Translations under genes and position numbers: made by a program
Origin: Elusimicrobiota bacterium
GTDB lineage: Bacteria > Elusimicrobiota > Endomicrobiia > Endomicrobiales > Endomicrobiaceae
Assembly (NCBI GenBank): GCA_031274365.1
Contig: JAISQF010000008.1
Span: 53,489-117,488, forward strand
DNA length: 64,000 bases
Direction of reading: 5' to 3'
The notes under the pieces: model-generated
The model's input: the letters and a program-made list of their open reading frames with translations, nothing else
Told to the model about the DNA's origin: nothing
The model's database searches: none
In this document: positions 43,685-52,765 of the stretch, in pieces
Numbering within the stretch: position 1 is the first letter of the stretch
How the letters are laid out: each line of letters begins with the position of its first letter

Positions 43685-44953
43685 TTACGTTGAGATGTCA
43701 GTTATTTGGCGCGCGATTATTTCGGCCGATAAGCCGATATTTGTTACTATTGAATCTTTGTCTATACTTGCTTTATTATTAATACATCCTTTGATTTTTT
43801 CAACTATATTTCCTATTTCATCTTTCTTTACATAAGCGCCTAAATCCTTTCCTATCTCCACGTCCCAACAATAGCCTAAATCGGCGTATTCATATTGATC
43901 ATAATTTTCATATCCCGTCTCTAAAGATATAATCGGCCTGTCAAAAGCAAAAAGAAAATCAAATCTTACCGCCGAAACATCAGACACTAAAACATCAGCT
44001 CTTGCAAGACTTTTTAAGTTATCGATTTCATCGTCAAATTTTATATTCGTAAAATCTTTTAACTGTCCGGCCAATTTATCGATAAAGTCGGGCTCAAAAA
44101 CATATGAATAAGGATGAGGTCTGACTATGACATTATATCCCGCTTGCGCAATTTGTTTAATAAAATCGGCGCCATATGTTTTTAGGCATCCTCTTTTATC
44201 CCATGTTGAAGCTATCAAAACTGTTTTTCCGTCGGTTTTTATATCAAGCCGCGACGCTTTGGCTATTAAATTATCCATATAAGGCAAGCCGCCTATAAGC
44301 AGTTTTTTAGGGGGCAAGTTGCGTTTTTTCTCAAGCGCTCTGATGTCGCGCTCAAACTCTTTGCCGGAAAGAATCGCTGTGTCAAATGAGTCCAAAGAAT
44401 GTTTATGATAAATGCTTACGCTGCTTATGGAATGAAAAATATGAATAAGATTTTTACAATTTTTTGGTTTTTTTATCGGATAGCCGGGCGTTCCTATATT
44501 GGGAGTAGTGGTAACTAAATAAGGTTCTTTCAAAGCGCTTATCGCGGCATAACCTTTATTTCCTTTGCCGACATATTGTATGTCAAAAGCATCCAAATCC
44601 GCATTAGAATCTCCCAAATCCATTATTTCAAAAGCGGGATCGTCCATATCCATTGTGTAATATGTAAATCCAACTTTTCTTTTTATCAGCTCGTCTATAA
44701 TGTCTTTATAAAAAATCCAATACCTGCGGCCCTCTGAAAAAAAAGCGAGATTATTTGCGGCATTTGTTTTTATTTCTTTGCCGGTAATTTTTGCTTTAAC
44801 CTTATAATAAAGATTTTTTGAAAAAAATAAAACGCTGCCAATCAATCCAAAGAGCGCGGCCGCTAAAGCGTTTCCCGTCCCCGGATCAAGATAAGCGTAA
44901 GCATAGACGGGCAGAAATATTATAATTGCCGCCGCTAATTTCAACACATTCAT
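43685..44953 (-). CDS. CDP-glycerol glycerophosphotransferase-like protein with N-terminal YLDPGTGN membrane segment
   Basis: YLDPGTGNALAAALFGLIGSVLFF; LIHIFHSISSVSIYHKHSLDSFDTAILSG..VLIASTWDKRGCL..YNVIVRPHPYS..ARADVLVSDVSAVRFDFLFAFDRPIISLET. Confidence 0.78.
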   Translation of the reverse strand: MNVLKLAAAIIIFLPVYAYAYLDPGTGNALAAALFGLIGSVLFFSKNLYYKVKAKITGKEIKTNAANNLAFFSEGRRYWIFYKDIIDELIKRKVGFTYYTMDMDDPAFEIMDLGDSNADLDAFDIQYVGKGNKGYAAISALKEPYLVTTTPNIGTPGYPIKKPKNCKNLIHIFHSISSVSIYHKHSLDSFDTAILSGKEFERDIRALEKKRNLPPKKLLIGGLPYMDNLIAKASRLDIKTDGKTVLIASTWDKRGCLKTYGADFIKQIAQAGYNVIVRPHPYSYVFEPDFIDKLAGQLKDFTNIKFDDEIDNLKSLARADVLVSDVSAVRFDFLFAFDRPIISLETGYENYDQYEYADLGYCWDVEIGKDLGAYVKKDEIGNIVEKIKGCINNKASIDKDSIVTNIGLSAEIIARQITDIST

Positions 44954-44965
44954 TCCAATCTCCTT

Positions 44966-47440
44966 TTAATAAAAGTGCGGATAAAGTTTTCCTTTATCAA
45001 ATTTATAATCTTTAATTCTAACGTCGGTATTTTTTATTTTATATTTAAGAGGAATTTTGGAATCATATAAATAAGCCAAGACGATCGGAAATAAATCCTG
45101 CGTTATATAAAATTCTTTGTCATATTTTGAAGCTCTTTTTTTATCAGGCCAACGTATCGCCATCTCGGCGCCGTATTTATCTCTAAAATACAAAGAATTA
45201 ATATCCTTGTCTAAAACATTGGCATAATCATTTCTGGGATTGCCCAACATCCACGGTCCGTGATCGCTCATAAAAATAATAATGGCGTTTGGATTTTCTT
45301 TTATCATTATATCAATTTCTTTTCTAAAATCAGAAATCGCATTATAGTATTTTACAGACCACACTTTTAATTCATTGGATAAATCCAAACTCAATGAGGA
45401 ATGATCTGGTCCCGCCGATCCCCAAGCAAAAATTTTATCTTTGCCGGCATTCTTTTTAGCAAATTCGGCAACCTGCATAGCGGGGGATCCTTCGCGTCTA
45501 TATTTTAGAAGCATTGTGTTTAACCGCCCCTGCATTATTCCAAGCAGCACTTGATTTTGCATTTCTCCTTTTCCCGAAGTTAACCCATAGACAAAAAGAT
45601 TTTTATCAAATGCAGACGGATCGTCTTCTCCCGCGACGGCCGTCATATAACCTTTTTGTCGCAACAATAAATTTACAAAATTATCTCCCGCAAATATCTG
45701 GCGTCCTCTTTGTTCGTCTATAAAAACTTCGTCTATTCTGTGATCTTTTATATCAAAAACCGACGTCATAGAAACATTGGTGTAATATCCTATCGAATAA
45801 ACATCATAGACGACAAAATCATTTTGCGAAAAAATTTCATCAAGTTGGCTGTAATCGAGTCCCAGATATTGCGCCAGCTCTTTTGGAGGAAAACCGTCGT
45901 GCATAAAAAGATAAATGCTCGGCGTGTCTTTCATATCCATATCGATTAATTCTTTTGGAATATTTGTAGTCGGATTGATATTAGAACTTTGCCGCTCATT
46001 AGAATCTGAATTTATTTTAAGGCCGGAAAAAGCCGCATACAGAGCGGCGCATAAAAAGAAAATGATGATTATTTTTTTGTATTTATCAAACAGCCAAATT
46101 ATAAACAAAACGATTAAAAAGAATAAAACAAAATCAATTGAAGTCTCTCCCGCATATCCGACGCTTTCTCTAATCAGAGGAAGAAACATCGCTGAAATTA
46201 TAAATGAAACGGAGAAAATAGAAATTTTGTTTAATGAAGTTTGATTAAGAAAATATGTAATTAGCGGCAGACAAGCCGCAAAGAAAATCAATGCTAAAAA
46301 GTAGAAAAAAATATCATTGCCTACAAAATACACCGCATTTGATTTGAAATAAAGTATGGATGGAAAAAGCATTACCGTCACAGACAACATAGAAATTTTT
46401 AGATAATCTTTAAGAGGATAGAATTTGATTTTTTTATATTGATACGCGGCGAGTAAAATTAAGACGGCAAAAAGATAATGAGTTTTTTCATATTGATAAA
46501 CTGCAAAAGAAACGATATAGCAAATTATAACAATTGATATTTTAATTATAAAACTTTTATTTTTTGAAAAATTTTCTTTAATAAAACGCGCTGTTTTTAA
46601 TAATAATGCAAGATAAAAAGGAATAAGCAGCATAATGAGAATATTGGAATTATTTCTTGTATATGCCCCAAAAGAAAAAAGATTTATAGAAAAATAAAGA
46701 GCGCAAAAAAGCAGGAAAACGCTTAACTCGTCTTTGTTTATGAAATCCTTTATCTTTTTTCCAACCGCGCCAACAATTTCGCAAACGCTGTTTTCCTTAT
46801 TCCAAATTATAAAATATCTAATCAAATTAATAAAATTATTAAATGTCCAGTAAAGAACTAATCCAGCAGGCGAAGTATAAAGCAGCACTAAGAAAAATAC
46901 CGCTATAATATAACTTTGTTTCCTTTCTTTTTCTGTTTCTCTGCTTCCACCCCCGGCATTCCAAGTCATAAATATTGCCGCTATAAAATTTATCAATGTC
47001 ATCATTACCGGCAATAAATTTACTCCGCCCAAAATTTTATCAGGCTCGCCCAGATCTTTTATAAATAAAAAACTTATCCCCCTAAGTCCTTCAAAATGTT
47101 TTAACATTTCATATGCCGCTATAAAAAATGGAATTTGTATTAGCAGCGATGACAATGAACGCAATGAATATATCGGCGAATATTTAAACGATTTGTAGAG
47201 CTTTTGCATATGTTTATGGCGAATTTGAGGATCTTTAATTTTATTTATGCGCTCTATAAAAGGATCTAATCTTTCCCTTGTATTCTTTTCGCGCTTTTCT
47301 AAAATTCCGGTAAGATAATAAAAAGGCGTTAAAAATCCTGTGACGGCTATTGATAGAAAAATAATTGAAATTCCGTATGAATTGCTGATAATATAAAAAT
47401 ATTCAAATACATTTCTTAATGCTGTTTCTAAATATTGCAT
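44966..47440 (-). CDS. YidC/Oxa1-like domain + polytopic membrane region + C-terminal sulfatase-fold domain (fusion, copy 2)
   Basis: First ~250 aa almost identical to 41154..43673; C-term PSIYLFMHDGFPPKEL..TNVSMTSVF..FAWGSAGPDHSSL..IIFMSDHGPWML. Confidence 0.85.
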   Translation of the reverse strand: MQYLETALRNVFEYFYIISNSYGISIIFLSIAVTGFLTPFYYLTGILEKREKNTRERLDPFIERINKIKDPQIRHKHMQKLYKSFKYSPIYSLRSLSSLLIQIPFFIAAYEMLKHFEGLRGISFLFIKDLGEPDKILGGVNLLPVMMTLINFIAAIFMTWNAGGGSRETEKERKQSYIIAVFFLVLLYTSPAGLVLYWTFNNFINLIRYFIIWNKENSVCEIVGAVGKKIKDFINKDELSVFLLFCALYFSINLFSFGAYTRNNSNILIMLLIPFYLALLLKTARFIKENFSKNKSFIIKISIVIICYIVSFAVYQYEKTHYLFAVLILLAAYQYKKIKFYPLKDYLKISMLSVTVMLFPSILYFKSNAVYFVGNDIFFYFLALIFFAACLPLITYFLNQTSLNKISIFSVSFIISAMFLPLIRESVGYAGETSIDFVLFFLIVLFIIWLFDKYKKIIIIFFLCAALYAAFSGLKINSDSNERQSSNINPTTNIPKELIDMDMKDTPSIYLFMHDGFPPKELAQYLGLDYSQLDEIFSQNDFVVYDVYSIGYYTNVSMTSVFDIKDHRIDEVFIDEQRGRQIFAGDNFVNLLLRQKGYMTAVAGEDDPSAFDKNLFVYGLTSGKGEMQNQVLLGIMQGRLNTMLLKYRREGSPAMQVAEFAKKNAGKDKIFAWGSAGPDHSSLSLDLSNELKVWSVKYYNAISDFRKEIDIMIKENPNAIIIFMSDHGPWMLGNPRNDYANVLDKDINSLYFRDKYGAEMAIRWPDKKRASKYDKEFYITQDLFPIVLAYLYDSKIPLKYKIKNTDVRIKDYKFDKGKLYPHFY
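46671..47440. repeat. Direct repeat copy 2 (YidC-domain coding segment)
   Basis: Near-identical to 42895..43664. Confidence 0.9.
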
Positions 47441-47443
47441 AAT

Positions 47444-48085
47444 TTATTCTCTAATACTTTCCCATATAAGCATTGCGGCTTCTTTTGGATTATGCGCTTC
47501 TATAATAGGTCTGCCTACGACTATAAAATCCGCTCCGTTTCTAACGGCATTTTGAGGCGTCGCAACTCTTTTTTGATCATCGTCTGTTTTCAATAAACGA
47601 ATGCCGGGCGTAATTACTTCAAAATTTTTTCCAAACTCCTTTTTTATGACGGCAATTTCAAGAGGAGAGGCGATGACGCCGTCAGCCGCGCAATCCTTCG
47701 CAAGCTTCGCCATTTTTAGAACTTCAGCCTCGCTTGTCATTTGGCTTGTAAGAATAGTCACAGCCCAAATCTTAGGTCTCTTTTCAACTGAAACCGCGCC
47801 CTCAAGCATTTCTTTACCGCCGGCGCAATGAACCGTCAAACTATAAACGCCAAGCTCCCTTGCGGATTCAACGGAACGTTTAACCGTCGCCGGTATATCG
47901 TGAAATTTCAAATCCAAGAAAATTTCTTTGCCGTTATCTTTTAACATTTTTATTATTTCTTTACCCGATTGCAAAAAAAGCACCGGACCGACTTTGAAAA
48001 TATCAATATAGCCGCTTGTGTCTTTGACGAGCTTTTCGGCTTTCTTTAAGTCATAAACGTCAAGAGCAAGAATTATTTTTTTCAT
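47444..48085 (-). CDS. pyrF: Orotidine 5'-phosphate decarboxylase
   Basis: IILALDVYDLKKAEKLVKD; EIFLDLKFHDIPATVKRSV; VTPGIRLL; DFIVVGRPIIEA. Confidence 0.95.
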   Translation of the reverse strand: MKKIILALDVYDLKKAEKLVKDTSGYIDIFKVGPVLFLQSGKEIIKMLKDNGKEIFLDLKFHDIPATVKRSVESARELGVYSLTVHCAGGKEMLEGAVSVEKRPKIWAVTILTSQMTSEAEVLKMAKLAKDCAADGVIASPLEIAVIKKEFGKNFEVITPGIRLLKTDDDQKRVATPQNAVRNGADFIVVGRPIIEAHNPKEAAMLIWESIRE

Positions 48086-48201
48086 TTTTCATCCTTTTTG
48101 TTTAATCTCGTTTAAGTCATTTGTATTTAATCAATCTCTGCATATTTTTTCAAAAAACATTTTTACAAAAATTATATTTCTCTGATTTTTTATCATCAAT
48201 T

Positions 48202-49110
48202 TTATCTTTTCATAGCTCCGGATATTTCTTTAATCGATTTTATTTTTTTTACCGATAAAAAATTTTCAAGACCGTCTATAATTTTTATAAGATTTTTTGG
48301 AGAAATCAAACTCGCCGTTCCTACGCTTACCGCGCTTGCGCCCGCAAGCATAAATTCCACAGCGTCTTGCCATGTCATTATTCCGCCGCAGCCAAGTATG
48401 GGGATTTTAATTTTTTGATACGCGTCATAAACGCAGCGTATTGACATAGATTTTACGCACGGTCCCGACAAGCCGCCTTTTATAGTTGAAAGTTTCGGCT
48501 TAAAAGTTTCTATATCTATTGCCATCGCGGGATATGTGTTTGCAAGAGTTACGGCGTCCGCTCCGCAATTTTGCGCGGATAATGCAAGCTCTGAAATGTC
48601 GGTAATCAGAGGAGAAAGTTTTACAATAATGGGAACTTTAGAAATTTTTTTTACCCGCTTAATAATATCTTTTGTTAAAGATACGTCATGACAGATAATT
48701 TTTTTTTTCAAATTCGGACAGGAAAGATTTAGCTCGACTGCCGCTATCTCCTTAAACCCGTTTAATATTTTTACAATCTCGGCATAATCTTTGCCGCATT
48801 TTCCAGCAATGCTTACGATAATTGGAACGCCGGTTTTTTTTAAGTTTTCAAGCGGCTTTTCAATAAAATTCTTTACGCCGATATTTTGCAATCCTATGGC
48901 GTTGAGCATTCCGCTTTCAACTTCGGCAATTCTGGGCTGCGGATTTCCTAAACGCGGCTCAAGAGTGATTGTTTTTGTAATAATTGCCCCGAGTTTTTCT
49001 AAGGGAATTAAGTCGGCAAGTTCATAACCGTAACCAAAAGTCCCCGACGCCGTTAATACCGGATTTTTTAATTTTATTCCCGCAAAATTTATATTTAATT
49101 TCGTATTCAT
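48202..49110 (-). CDS. pyrD: Dihydroorotate dehydrogenase, class 1B
   Basis: FAGIKLKNPVLTASGTFGYGYELADLIPLEKLGAIITKTITLEPRLGNPQPRI; VELNLSCPN. Confidence 0.95.
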   Translation of the reverse strand: MNTKLNINFAGIKLKNPVLTASGTFGYGYELADLIPLEKLGAIITKTITLEPRLGNPQPRIAEVESGMLNAIGLQNIGVKNFIEKPLENLKKTGVPIIVSIAGKCGKDYAEIVKILNGFKEIAAVELNLSCPNLKKKIICHDVSLTKDIIKRVKKISKVPIIVKLSPLITDISELALSAQNCGADAVTLANTYPAMAIDIETFKPKLSTIKGGLSGPCVKSMSIRCVYDAYQKIKIPILGCGGIMTWQDAVEFMLAGASAVSVGTASLISPKNLIKIIDGLENFLSVKKIKSIKEISGAMKR

Positions 49111-49171
49111 TTTAATTTCTCAATTTTTAATACGCCGAAATCTTTTTTATCTACTCCGCACCCTCGCAATA

Positions 49172-50584
49172 TCAGTTTTTAGCTTTATCTAATGTTTGGC
49201 TGATACTTTTAGGCGCTTTTGACGCGTGTTGATCCACAAAAAATTTATTTTTTGGACTATGATGTAAATTTCCCGCTCCGCCGACGCATCCTCCGACACA
49301 AGCCATACCCTCTATAAAATTTTCAACTCTATTATCTTTATTAGCCGACGCTTTCAACAAAGCTTTATTACATTCCTCCAAGCCGTTGCAAGCAACAGCT
49401 TTTAATTCAAAATCAATACTTTGTTCTTTAAGCGCTTCTCTCACGGCTTCGCTCACGCCGCCGCTTCTTGCAAAAATTCTTCCAAAATACGAAGCGTCTG
49501 AAAAATCATCTCCCTCAAGCGCTTGTATTTCTATATCGCGGCTCTCGATAAGAGCTTGTAATTCCTCATACGTCAAAACGCTGTCAACATATTTTCTAAC
49601 TTTCTGATCTTGAAATTCCATTTTTTTTGCCGTGCAAGGCCCGATAAAAACGACTTTAATATCTTTATCTTTTTCTTTAAGAAATTTCGCTATCTCTCCC
49701 ATGGGCGAAAGATTATGAGAAATATTATCTTTCATATCCGGATAATTTTTCTTTACAAAAGACACAAAACTCGGACAACACGAACTTGTGAGAAATTTCT
49801 TTTGCGACAATTCCAAAGCCTCGTTATAAGCCGTCATATCCGCGCCTAAAGCCACTTCCCAAACTTCCTGAAAACCAAGTTTTTTAATTGCGCTTATAAG
49901 TTGTCCCATAGAGGCAAAATCAAATTGTCCGGCAATTGACGGCGCGCAAATCGCGTAAATTCTTTCCCCTTTTTTTATCATATCTATAACGTCTAAAATA
50001 AAAGATTTATCGGTTATCGCTCCGAAAGGACATTTGGCTATGCAAGCTCCGCAAGAAACGCATTTGTCATTATCTATAAAACTTGCTCCGTCGTCTTGCC
50101 TTTTAACCGCGTTAACCTTACAAGCCGTCTGGCACGGCGGAACAAAATTGATAATCGCATTATAAGGACAAACCCGCGCGCAAAGTCCGCAGTTAATGCA
50201 TTTTGTTTTATCTATATGAGACGTGCGGTCCTCGCCTATGCTAATCGCTTTTTTAGGACAAGATTCCAAACAGTTATGAGACAAGCATCCTCTGCAGATA
50301 TTTGTAACATTGTATCCGTCCACCGGACAGCCGTCGCAGGCTATGTCTATTACTTCTATGACATTTGGATTATTTTTATTTCCGCCCATCGCTATTTTTA
50401 TCCTCTCGCTTAAAATTGCTCTTTCCTTAAAAATGCAGCAACGAAGCGTCGGACGCGGTCCCGGCATAATTTTTTTTGGTATATCCGTAAGGTCGTCAAT
50501 TAAAGTTCCCTTAAAATAACTTCTTGAAATTTCAGTTAAAACTTTATGTTTAAGCAGTTTAACCGTTGAGTCAAATTTTTTCAT
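49172..50584 (-). CDS. [FeFe]-hydrogenase-like protein with N-terminal ferredoxin domains
   Basis: H-cluster-like motifs TSCCPSF, GPCTAKKMEFQ, EGMACVGGCVGGAG; ferredoxin clusters CINCGLCARVCP, CVSCGACIAKCP. Confidence 0.88.
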   Translation of the reverse strand: MKKFDSTVKLLKHKVLTEISRSYFKGTLIDDLTDIPKKIMPGPRPTLRCCIFKERAILSERIKIAMGGNKNNPNVIEVIDIACDGCPVDGYNVTNICRGCLSHNCLESCPKKAISIGEDRTSHIDKTKCINCGLCARVCPYNAIINFVPPCQTACKVNAVKRQDDGASFIDNDKCVSCGACIAKCPFGAITDKSFILDVIDMIKKGERIYAICAPSIAGQFDFASMGQLISAIKKLGFQEVWEVALGADMTAYNEALELSQKKFLTSSCCPSFVSFVKKNYPDMKDNISHNLSPMGEIAKFLKEKDKDIKVVFIGPCTAKKMEFQDQKVRKYVDSVLTYEELQALIESRDIEIQALEGDDFSDASYFGRIFARSGGVSEAVREALKEQSIDFELKAVACNGLEECNKALLKASANKDNRVENFIEGMACVGGCVGGAGNLHHSPKNKFFVDQHASKAPKSISQTLDKAKN

Positions 50585-50599
50585 TTACCTTCTCCTGTT

Positions 50600-51877
50600 T
50601 TATTTAGATAAAAATCTACTAATTATTGGAAAAATTATCACTAAAATATAGACTGACAGAAAGCCTATAAAGAACGGCATTTGACCTTTGGCTATGGCGC
50701 CCGCACTGAGTTTTGTAAAAGTTTTTGCGGCAAAAATACTTACAGCCACGGGCGGCGTCATAGATCCTAAAACCGCTCCGACGCACATTATCATTGCAAA
50801 ATGAACTCCGTCAATACCCAGACTTTGAGCTATGGCATAAAATGCCGGCGCTAAAAAAACACATATCGCCGCTCCGTCGAGAACAGTTCCTATTGCAATA
50901 ACTATAAATCCCGCAAATAAAGAAAAAGACAGAGGCGAAAGATCCAAAACACTAACTGTGTTTTGTAAATATTTATCAAGTCCGGAATTTATAAAAATAA
51001 CGGAAAAAAGATTTGCCCCGATAATAATAAATAAAATCATAGCCGAATTTTTTGCGCAATTAAAAAAAGCGCGGACAAACTTTTCTTTATTAAGAGTTTT
51101 ATAAACGAAAAATCCCAAAAGCAAAGCGTATAAACTTGAAGCGGCGCCGGCTTGCAAAGGCGTTAGGATTTTGAAATAAATGCCGCCCGCTATAATAATA
51201 GGTATAAAAGCCGCAGGCAATAAAGAGATAAAAGATTTAACAAAATCTCTAAACACAAATTTTTCAATATTCCTGCGCAAATTTTCTTTCTTACCAATGT
51301 ATAAACAAATAATCATATAAACTACAGTAAGTATTATTCCTATACCCATACCGGCCGTAAATAAATCTTTTATCGGGATTTTTGTAATTGAAGAATAGAC
51401 AATCATAATGACGCTTGGCGGAATAATGGATCCTAAAGAACCCGCCGCCGTAAAAAGTCCAGCCGAGCGTTCTTTGGGATAACCCAAAGCCGTCATCTGC
51501 TCATACAAAACTGAACCGACAGCTATCACCGTAAGCGGCGCGGGACCTGCTAATGCTGAAAAAAAAGCGCATGCGGCGACTGCGGCATAATTTAGCCCGC
51601 CGCGCATTCTCCCCAAAAAAGAATCTAAAAAAATAATTATTTTTTTTGAGATTCCGCTTTCCATCATAATATTTCCAACAAGAATAAAAAAAGGAATGGA
51701 CATAAGCGCGTCGGACTGCAAACTTGCAACCATACGTTTAGCCAAAAAATCGGGAGCGATGTCTAATAAAAATGCGCCGGCAAGAGCGCAGAAACCAAGC
51801 GCCGCGGTTATGGGAACGCCGGAGATCAAAAGAACAATAAGTAAAAACAATAAAATTAAAATGGAATAGATAGTCAT
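50600..51877 (-). CDS. TRAP transporter large permease (DctM family)
   Basis: LISGVPITAALGFCALAGAFLL; MSIPFFILVGNIMMESGI; FFSALAGPAPLTVIAVGSVLYEQMTALGYPKERSAGLFTAAGSLGSIIPPSVIMIVY. Confidence 0.92.
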   Translation of the reverse strand: MTIYSILILLFLLIVLLISGVPITAALGFCALAGAFLLDIAPDFLAKRMVASLQSDALMSIPFFILVGNIMMESGISKKIIIFLDSFLGRMRGGLNYAAVAACAFFSALAGPAPLTVIAVGSVLYEQMTALGYPKERSAGLFTAAGSLGSIIPPSVIMIVYSSITKIPIKDLFTAGMGIGIILTVVYMIICLYIGKKENLRRNIEKFVFRDFVKSFISLLPAAFIPIIIAGGIYFKILTPLQAGAASSLYALLLGFFVYKTLNKEKFVRAFFNCAKNSAMILFIIIGANLFSVIFINSGLDKYLQNTVSVLDLSPLSFSLFAGFIVIAIGTVLDGAAICVFLAPAFYAIAQSLGIDGVHFAMIMCVGAVLGSMTPPVAVSIFAAKTFTKLSAGAIAKGQMPFFIGFLSVYILVIIFPIISRFLSK

Positions 51878-51935
51878 TTATCCCTCAGTTAATAACTCTA
51901 TTAAAAAATGCCGCTCTATTAAAACGCAAAATATA

Positions 51936-51971
51936 CAATTAAGCGTTAAAATTTAACGGCTTTTTTAATTG
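51936..51971. promoter_or_regulatory. Imperfect inverted repeat between pyrK and dctM-like genes
   Basis: caattaagCGTTAAAATTTAACGgcttttttaattg. Confidence 0.4.
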
Positions 51972-51994
51972 TCGTATTCATATTCGCTTGGCTT

Positions 51995-52765
51995 TTACAA
52001 GTTTTGATTAATATAAAAAACCGGTCCGTCTTTACAGACCATTTTGTTTTGCCCGTCGATTAAAACGGAGCAGCCTTGACAATTTCCAACGCCGCAAGCC
52101 ATTTTTTCCTCAAGAGAAACACAGCCGCTTAAAGAATAATGCCGCGCAATTTTAATAGCCGCATTCATCATAGGAGACGGTCCGCATACATATATATAGT
52201 ATGATGAAAAATTTTCTTTTTCTCGAAAACGCAATGCCAAATCTTTTTCAAACATTTCCGTAACAAAACCTTTATAACCTTTTGATCCGTCTTCGGTAGA
52301 AATAAAAACGCGCCAGCCGAGCTTGCGAAATTTATCAAGACAAATTAAATCTTTGCGCGACCTTGCCCCGTAAAAAAGTATTCCCTTCTTTTTTTTAATC
52401 GCGGCCGCCAAACAATAAAGCGAGGCAATACCCGTTCCGCCTGCTATAAGCACCGGAGTTTTTGACCCTATATTTAAGTCATATCCATTGCCTAAAGGAC
52501 CTAAAATTTCTATTTTCCCTTTTTTCATTTGAGACAAAATTCCAGTTCCCTTGCCGGCAACTTTATACAAAAAGGAAATAGTTTTTTTCTCTATCTTATG
52601 AACGCCCATGGGACGGCGTAAAAAAACGCCGGGAATATTTATCATAAAAAACTGTCCCGGCGCGCAAATTTTTGCAGCGCTTATCCACTCCGCTTTCATC
52701 TCAAAAAAAAACTTTCCGGCTTGTTTATTAGAAATAATTTTGCAAACCGTATCCCTCCGCATCAA
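51995..52765 (-). CDS. pyrK: Dihydroorotate dehydrogenase electron-transfer subunit
   Basis: PGQFFMINIPGVFLRRPMGVHKI; GPLGNGYDL; ACGVGNCQGCSVLIDGQNKMVCKDGPVF (2Fe-2S). Confidence 0.93.
   Translation of the reverse strand: MMRRDTVCKIISNKQAGKFFFEMKAEWISAAKICAPGQFFMINIPGVFLRRPMGVHKIEKKTISFLYKVAGKGTGILSQMKKGKIEILGPLGNGYDLNIGSKTPVLIAGGTGIASLYCLAAAIKKKKGILFYGARSRKDLICLDKFRKLGWRVFISTEDGSKGYKGFVTEMFEKDLALRFREKENFSSYYIYVCGPSPMMNAAIKIARHYSLSGCVSLEEKMACGVGNCQGCSVLIDGQNKMVCKDGPVFYINQNL

Noticed and set aside
42895-47440. Composite transposon flanked by the 770-bp direct repeats
   Set aside because: The repeats code for the YidC domain of paralogous genes; no transposase, terminal inverted repeats or target duplications seen
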